The notes below the pieces were generated by a model. The model was not told the origin of the DNA, made no database searches, and worked only from the letters and a program-made list of their open reading frames with translations. A stretch of DNA of 64,000 nucleotides. It comes from Pseudomonas frederiksbergensis. GTDB lineage: Bacteria; Pseudomonadota; Gammaproteobacteria; Pseudomonadales; Pseudomonadaceae. Below are positions 60,301-64,000 of the stretch, piece by piece; the stretch's first letter is position 1, and each line of letters opens with the position of its first letter. The stretch lies in NCBI RefSeq assembly GCF_003732705.1, contig NZ_MOBR01000015.1, positions 62,001 to 126,000 of the forward strand, read 5' to 3'. The position numbers and the translations under genes are program-made.

Positions 60301-60633
60301 GACGGTAATCATCGAGCATTCAATAACACCCACAGCAATAACTCCGCGGGGGTAGTCCTGACGAAAACCTTTCAAAATATAAAAATAGGACAGCGCTACC
60401 GATTTTCAATAATGGCGGTCCGAAGCAGTTGGGGAGAATACACCTCTAGTCTTTCACTCAGTACGACGCAAGGTGCACTCACTCAACCCGTAACCCTTTC
60501 AGACCGCTGGATACTCATACAGGGGGATTTCACAGCGGAAACTAACATTATGGAATTCATGATTGTTAATCATGTAGCAACTGGCCTCGGCAATGATTAT
60601 GAAGTAGATAATCTAACCATAACGACTATTTAG
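57376..60633 (+). CDS. Large modular repeat protein with an AT-rich C-terminal domain
   Basis: 1085 residues. About eight modules of 110-140 residues repeat a pattern like LxxPxI... VGDxIxVxW, e.g. IAAGDVIQVTWGG, FNAGDAIKLFWLG and MQVGDKITVTWAA; they look like Ig-type beta domains. The last 145 residues (from FEDGTFGGWQRGPATDP) read like a carbohydrate-binding jelly roll and are encoded by clearly AT-richer DNA (about 60200-60633). There is no signal peptide, so export, if any, is by another route. CAGGAG precedes the start. I do not recognise the family. It could be a surface or toxin-associated protein with an exchanged tip. Confidence 0.8.
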   Translation: MPTPIASPLLLKELDIPGRTGPVSTAPDVWGINIAAALDNFPRQGLQCRAGPWGVMGVGDVLRIFWGAGNQVLQDTIDPEEVNKELTQFVPSRHLTEGAFDVSYTVQRVGQTAEPSEVMKVLVKLTRPGGHDDNDQPGHSKLVMKLPQPIIDGGIDQDNVGAGVLMLCDRYPNIAAGDVIQVTWGGVFVLSPPLTQDQADGRVAITLLIDEATIRKAGDSDSRGLAVAFEVYDRVDNRSEDWSSEQRVVVNLDVTLLQAPLLKESQGNVLDLDELGNNNGTAQVWAVDDTHFKNGDTLFVRVRGTPHEGAPIDIELPGEVLSGLPVAWEVTIENALLRRLAKSQMVLSYRLQKADGSPDLHSKGRFISVIGELQLLKAPIAVDAQQGAIDPDLTSTQIKILYDESFNAGDAIKLFWLGTRPDFTTYLPDLPLHSISRGEAEAKEPLFIDVDGQHLREINGGTLELYYQLLSDDAVVATMNRVNATHAIRESEHLPLLNVGEPRLELPEPTVAGVVDGALPPDRPGTTLTVNYLLTLPGDRVTREWVGSKTGKDIDWVDLSSFTAGKPVPFTIKAELIKGNEGGMVSASYFIERANERTKYANALVFSVGVALELKAPQIKQAPGTTLNPVAAKDVLTAVVDYDDMQVGDKITVTWAAAAGRPAEGSHTTTSIDIVTVSPKEVPLPNSLVAFCLGTTVTVTYSVTRGSDPAQPSRPLLLNVLNIPSGDLPTPTIAGVTARDLNVAGLKGDDKLAVNEWLLQLSGQRVWLSFKGIKENGAEDELIIWEGPAHNASSGLETPAPIDWLRTLKEGSELTVTFMVNFDKVADRAMAVRFPVRGYTVKAIELVDPTITSVKGSLSGLEIPNGRDTFETSVTLTGEATKGQKVQIFDGTTPMDETTADENTGIWTLDVSELSVAAHSFTAKALNDSGETSEKWLITVKQTLQYDLTTFEDGTFGGWQRGPATDPQDWSIRLRDGNHRAFNNTHSNNSAGVVLTKTFQNIKIGQRYRFSIMAVRSSWGEYTSSLSLSTTQGALTQPVTLSDRWILIQGDFTAETNIMEFMIVNHVATGLGNDYEVDNLTITTI

Positions 60634-60679
60634 AGGAAAACTGGACACGCTTTTATAACTAAAAAGGAAATAACAAAGA

Positions 60680-60696
60680 GGACGCATTTATTTAAC
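60680..60696 (+). repeat. 17-bp direct repeat, right copy
   Basis: GGACGCATTTATTTAAC, identical to 56456-56472. Together they enclose array 1 and the large repeat protein. Confidence 0.7.
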
Positions 60697-60724
60697 CCGT
60701 GATTTGAAAGAGCCCCCGCCCCTT

Positions 60725-60814
60725 GTAGGAGCTGTCGAGTGAAACGAGGCTGCGATCTTTTGATCTTGATTTTCAAGGGCAAGATCAGAAGATCGCAGCC
60801 TTCGGCAGCTCCTA
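60725..60814. repeat. 90-bp palindrome of the GTAGGAGCTGCCGAAGGCTG type
   Basis: Arms TGTAGGAGCTGTCGAGTGAA / GCCTTCGGCAGCTCCTAC with inner GGCTGCGATCTTTTGATCTT and its complement. A separate Pseudomonas repeat family, not REPIN-like. Confidence 0.88.
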
Positions 60815-61019
60815 CGGGGGTGTGGCCGGGTGCGGAAGTTGCCTACGGGAAAAGCAGCTGTTTCAGGCGTTGCGCCGGGTTGACTGCCCTGCCCTGGCTC
60901 CCTATCCTCACGCCCGTCACGACTCATTCGTGATCGGGTTTGACGGCTCGGGCTGCATCTCAAGACGTATGGTTTCCTTAACTTCGCACGCGTACTTCTT
61001 CGTCCGCAGCAAAGTTATA

Positions 61020-61133
61020 TGGTGACTGTGCGTGGGGCACCTTCGGGTGCGCCGGGTACTTGAGACCGGTCCGTCAACCTGCGCACAGTTGCCACCCATT
61101 CGTTTGACGGCGAGCAAGTGGCAACTCCCACTT
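61020..61133 (+). ncRNA. Structured 5' leader with mutually exclusive helices
   Basis: A 12-bp helix pairs 61021-61032 (GGTGACTGTGCG) with 61082-61093 (CGCACAGTTGCC), with two wobble pairs. It encloses GCACC-TTCG-GGTGC (61037-61050, a UUCG tetraloop) and a CCGG/CCGG hairpin (61052-61069). Its 3' strand also belongs to GTTGCCAC (61088-61095), an exact complement of GTGGCAAC (61118-61125). That segment in turn overlaps AAGTGG (61116-61121), which pairs with CCACTT (61128-61133) just before the ribosome site. Such alternative pairing is typical of a cis-acting switch. Ligand or trigger unknown. Confidence 0.65.
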
Positions 61134-61150
61134 TCTCAAGAGTTAAACCA

Positions 61151-61435
61151 ATGCCAAACGCAACCACAAAATCCACCCCGTTCGCCCCCTGCGATCACAT
61201 CGATCACCACCTCTTCGCCGTACAACCCGACATCCCCCTCCTAGACGCCCTCGAACACGCCTCCGTCTACCTAAGCTGCGCCGAAGCCCTCGCCCATCAG
61301 GCCCCCACCGCCACCCGCCCGGAACACGGTGCATCCTTGCGTTGGGCCAGTCAGCAGATGCTCGGCACTGCGCGCTCACTGGTTCAAGCCTCCATCGACG
61401 GCATGCACGCCGCACGAGCCGGAGGTGACGCATGA
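61151..61435 (+). CDS. Small DUF6124 (DUF3077)-type protein
   Basis: 94 residues, cytoplasmic. After a variable N-terminus (MPNATTKSTPFAPCDHID) comes the family-like helical pair LLDALEHASVYLSCAEALA and ASLRWASQQMLGTARSLVQA. Many such small proteins occur in pseudomonads; function unknown. AAGAG lies before the ATG at 61151, directly after the structured leader, so its synthesis is probably controlled by that RNA. The next gene overlaps by 4 bases. Confidence 0.78.
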   Translation: MPNATTKSTPFAPCDHIDHHLFAVQPDIPLLDALEHASVYLSCAEALAHQAPTATRPEHGASLRWASQQMLGTARSLVQASIDGMHAARAGGDA

Positions 61436-61698
61436 ATCCGCATATGCCGATGACCCATAACGACGGCGATATCCCGGTGTTGCTGGTGGCCACGCAAGCG
61501 CCGCTGGAGGTGCTGCACAGCAACGCTGCCACCCGGTTTCTGGCGGTGACGCAGATGGTGGAGAGTCTGGCCAGTCTCGATATCACCCAGGCAAAAGGTG
61601 CTGACGTGCAGCAGTTGGCGAACGCGGCGGCGATGTTGTTGCGCGATGGGTGTGATGTGATGGATGTGTTGGGGCGGCGGATTCGGGCTCGTGGGTAA
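61432..61698 (+). CDS. Small protein of unknown function coupled to the DUF6124 gene
   Basis: 88 residues, cytoplasmic and helical (ATRFLAVTQMVESLASLDI; DVQQLANAAAMLLRDGCDVM). GGAGG lies before the ATG, which overlaps the previous stop (ATGA). The helix pattern resembles the partner protein, so the two may be a duplicated pair or form a complex. No named family recognised. Confidence 0.7.
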   Translation: MNPHMPMTHNDGDIPVLLVATQAPLEVLHSNAATRFLAVTQMVESLASLDITQAKGADVQQLANAAAMLLRDGCDVMDVLGRRIRARG

Positions 61699-61715
61699 GC
61701 GCCGGGTTTGATGGT

Positions 61716-62465
61716 GGCTGTCAGGATGCCTTCGCGGGCAAGTCGAATCGTCGCACCGCTCGCTCCTACAGAGGGTCGGCGGTGTCCGTAGATGTTGTGC
61801 ATGGCGCCAAATCAGTGTGGGAGCGGGCTTGCTCGCGAAGACGGTTTCACAGTCAGCATTGATGTTGACTGACCCACCGCTTTCGCGGGCAAGCCTTGCT
61901 CCTACAGAGGGTCGGCGGTGTACGCACATGTTGTGCATGGCGCCAAATCAGTGTGGGAGCGGGCTTGCTCGCGATGGCGGTTTCACAGTCAGCATTGATG
62001 TTGACTGACCCACCGCTTTCGCGGGCAAGCCTTGCTCCTACAGAGGGTCGGCGGTGTACGTAGATGTTGTGCATGGTGCTAAACCATTGTGGGAGCGAGC
62101 TTGCTCGCGATGGCGGTTTCACAGTCAAGATTGAGGGTGGCTGACACTCCGCTTTCGCGGGCAAGCCTCGCTCCTACGGGGGTCGGCGGTGTACGTAGAT
62201 GTTGTGCATGGCGCTAAACCATTGTGGGAGCGAGCCTGCTCGCAATGGCGGTTTCACAGTCAAGATTGAGGGTGGCTGACACTCCGCTTTCGCGGGCAAG
62301 CCTCGCTCCTACGGGGGTCGGCGGTGTACGTAGATGTTGTGCATGGCGCTAAACCATTGTGGGAGCGAGCCTGCTCGCAATGGCGGTTTCACAGTCAAGA
62401 TTGAGGGTGGCTGACACTCCGCCTTCGCGGGCAAGTCGAATCGTCGCACCGCTCGCTCCTACAGG
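61716..62465. repeat. Tandem REPIN array 2, about 135-bp unit
   Basis: REPIN units start at 61816, 61952, 62088, 62223 and 62358 (spacing 136, 136, 135, 135), after a partial unit at 61716-61815. Unit sequence and link (TGTTGTGCATGGCGC) are the same as in array 1; last and partial units carry the longer arm AAGTCGAATCGTCGCACCGC. It fills the 780-base gap between the small gene pair and the LysR gene. No gene supported inside. Confidence 0.93.
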
Positions 62466-62478
62466 GGATTGATGACCG

Positions 62479-63459
62479 TTAATGCTCGAACCAGTCTCGC
62501 CGTTCGTGGAAGGTGTGGCGGATCAGTTCGGCGAGTTCTTGCACTTCGGCGTTTGCTCGGGAATCGGTATTCACTGCCAACCACGCTTGGCGCTGCATCG
62601 GCTCTTTGAACAACCCCGGCAGCGCAACGAGTGCACGGTCGAAGCGGCTGATGTAGCCGGGCAGCAGGCCGATGCAAGCGCTGCAACGGATCATTTCCAG
62701 CATCAGTTCGTAGGACTGCAACTGCACGACGCCAGCCAGGCGTTGTTCCACCAGGTGGTTCCAGGGTCCGAAGCTGTCGATCTGGCGGTCATGTTGCCAA
62801 TGCACCAGCATGAAATCCGCCAGGTCGTCGATGCTTTCCGGCCTGGAGGTGACCCGTGAATAGCGTTTGGCGATGTGCGGAAAATACTCCAGGCGCGCCA
62901 GGCGTTGCGGTTCATCGATGGCGAAGGTCGGCCCGGGCAGCGGTGAGTCGCCGGTCCCCAGCCACAGCACCACATCGGCGCTGACGGCTTGCAAGGCGAG
63001 TTCGCTGTCCAGCGAGATGATTTCCAGGCGCACGCTGGCATTGCGTCGCAGCAACGCGATCAAGTCGCGGCCGAGGATGTCATGCAGGATCGATTCGGCC
63101 ACCGCGAGCCGGATCAGTGGCTGTTCGACCAGCGGCAATGTGCGCTCATGGGCCAGCGCAATCAGTTGGGCATGCAGTTGCAGCCCTTCGCGGCTGAGGG
63201 TCAGGTTGCTCCCCTGAAAATTGAACAGGGAGCGCTGGACCTGCGTCTCCAGTTTTGCCAGTTGCTTGCGCAGCAACGTCGTCCTGACGTTGAGGCTGCG
63301 CGCGGCCTGCATGAAACAGCCGCACCGGGCGCTGACCATGAAGTACTGCGCCACCTCGGCCTCGATCCCGGCCGCCAGCGCCAGCCAGGATTCGGATGTC
63401 ACCTCGGGGTAGCGGTAATTGCCAGAGTCCTGAAGCGCTGCGGGTTCTGTGAATGCCAT
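62479..63459 (-). CDS. LysR-family transcriptional regulator
   Basis: 326 residues. The helix-turn-helix lies unusually deep, near residues 38-75 (FMVSARCGCFMQAARSLNVRTTLLRKQLAKLE), after a 30-residue N-terminal extension. The remaining part is a LysR-type effector domain (RLAVAESILHDILGRDLIALL). AGGGAG precedes the start at 63459. The truncated gene upstream lies on the same strand, 125 bases away. Target genes cannot be read from the window. Confidence 0.9.
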   Translation of the reverse strand: MAFTEPAALQDSGNYRYPEVTSESWLALAAGIEAEVAQYFMVSARCGCFMQAARSLNVRTTLLRKQLAKLETQVQRSLFNFQGSNLTLSREGLQLHAQLIALAHERTLPLVEQPLIRLAVAESILHDILGRDLIALLRRNASVRLEIISLDSELALQAVSADVVLWLGTGDSPLPGPTFAIDEPQRLARLEYFPHIAKRYSRVTSRPESIDDLADFMLVHWQHDRQIDSFGPWNHLVEQRLAGVVQLQSYELMLEMIRCSACIGLLPGYISRFDRALVALPGLFKEPMQRQAWLAVNTDSRANAEVQELAELIRHTFHERRDWFEH

Positions 63460-63584
63460 CGATGACTCCCTGTCGATCTGGTGGGTTTTGCGTCCTTCGC
63501 GGTGGACCGCGCGTAGCTCTACGGATTGTTGCCTGAAGAATGCTGCACTTGTGTGTCAGGGGGTTTTTAAGATCAAAACAATCC

Positions 63585-64000
63585 TCAGGAATAAACCGGC
63601 CACCTGTCGACAATCCTGCCACCCCGCACCGCCAACAAATCCTCAAACTGCAGCAACACCGATTCCGTCTGCATCGGCCGCAGGAACACCTGATCCTCCA
63701 CCGTCAGGCCCACGGCGCTGGAGCCGTTGACCATTTCCTGGTTGGAGCTACGGCCATACACCCCGTTGCTCTGCAAGCCCTGGGGCGATTCGAACTCGGC
63801 CATCCAGTTGCCGCCGTAGATGAAGAACGTCTGGCGCTGATTGGCGTCCCACCAGGAGAACAGCCTCGACTTATCATCCAGCGCCGGAATATTCACCGCC
63901 CCGGTACTTTTCAGCACCGGCGTGGCGATGTACGCCGCCGGCACATGGTCCACCAAAGACGGCAAATCATAGTGCGTCGGTTTGAGCATCGCGGTGCCCA
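63585..64000 (-). CDS. C-terminal part of an unrecognised gene (cut by the window edge)
   Basis: About 138 residues visible; the frame stays open past the right edge (GTAMLKPTHYDLP), so the ATG at 63989 need not be the start. Text such as HVPAAYIATPVLKS, FIYGGNWMAEF and VGLTVEDQVFLRPMQTES recalls the C-terminal beta domain of fold-type III PLP enzymes (alanine racemase-like), but I am unsure. The rest lies outside the window. Confidence 0.55.
   Translation of the reverse strand, partial: GTAMLKPTHYDLPSLVDHVPAAYIATPVLKSTGAVNIPALDDKSRLFSWWDANQRQTFFIYGGNWMAEFESPQGLQSNGVYGRSSNQEMVNGSSAVGLTVEDQVFLRPMQTESVLLQFEDLLAVRGGRIVDRWPVYS

Larger units (their letters stand above)
60634..61150. other. Gene-poor region before the DUF6124-type gene
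   Basis: 517 bases. It holds the right 17-bp direct repeat (60680), a 90-bp palindrome (60725-60814), and a stretch with TTGACG near 60939 that may belong to a promoter, followed by the structured leader at 61020-61133. Short reading frames here have no ribosome sites and are not supported. Confidence 0.6.

Noticed and set aside
60822..61025. A 67-codon frame before the structured leader
   Set aside because: No ribosome site, no homology recognised, and it runs into the leader helix; probably chance.
56491..62465. The two arrays as CRISPR arrays
   Set aside because: The whole unit, including what would be spacers, is nearly identical between copies, and each unit is a REP pair. No cas genes are present.

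Overview
The window reads as chromosomal DNA of a fluorescent Pseudomonas (P. fluorescens group or a close relative). The reasons are high GC coding sequence, Pseudomonas-type gene sets (glgE-treS-glgB, muxABC-opmB, a MucR-like MHYT-GGDEF-EAL protein, an orphan ccoN4-type oxidase subunit), and very many REP/REPIN palindromes and 105-bp palindromes beginning GATCGTTCCCACGC. I see no tRNA, rRNA, phage, integron or CRISPR array.

Layout: 0-2.5 kb holds two related autotransporter barrels, the second almost without a passenger. 2.5-10.3 kb (minus strand) is the alpha-glucan/trehalose operon glgE-treS-glgB, with a plausible AlgU promoter. 10.5-11.6 kb holds small genes and an MgtC-like protein. 11.8-14.8 kb holds a ccoG paralog and a MocR (MpaR-like) regulator. 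14.9-17.8 kb has an SDR and the MucR-like c-di-GMP enzyme. 18.1-27.3 kb is the muxA-muxB-muxC-opmB tripartite efflux operon, followed by tpx. 29.2-41.9 kb is a long plus-strand run that looks like one operon: two outer-membrane barrels, a DUF1254 protein, a complete MoxR-DUF58-DUF4381-VWA-VWA/TPR-BatD module, an exported HAD phosphatase and an exported sulfatase, closed by a terminator. 42-49 kb has a SpeE-like membrane fusion protein, a DUF3313 lipoprotein, an octaheme cytochrome c with TPRs and an unknown membrane protein. 49.3-53.5 kb holds DUF934, a siroheme reductase broken by an amber codon, ccoN4-like and a small membrane protein. 53.7-56.3 kb has an AraC regulator, a racemase and an acetyltransferase. 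56.4-62.5 kb is an accessory block: two tandem REPIN arrays of about 135-bp units flank a large repeat protein and two small genes preceded by a structured RNA leader. A LysR gene and a truncated gene end the window.

How the parts work together: the ccoG/MocR pair at 12-15 kb and the DUF934/reductase/ccoN4 group at 49-53 kb correspond to one contiguous P. aeruginosa cluster (PA4129-PA4134). Their promoters here share an identical bipartite element (ATCTGATCCGC-N14-CCTGAGTCTGTT), with a third degenerate copy facing the reductase. I infer one regulon, probably under the MocR protein. The 29-42 kb operon would couple a cytoplasmic AAA+ ATPase and membrane VWA proteins to exported hydrolases and outer-membrane channels. 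Two of its genes carry REPINs inside the reading frame.
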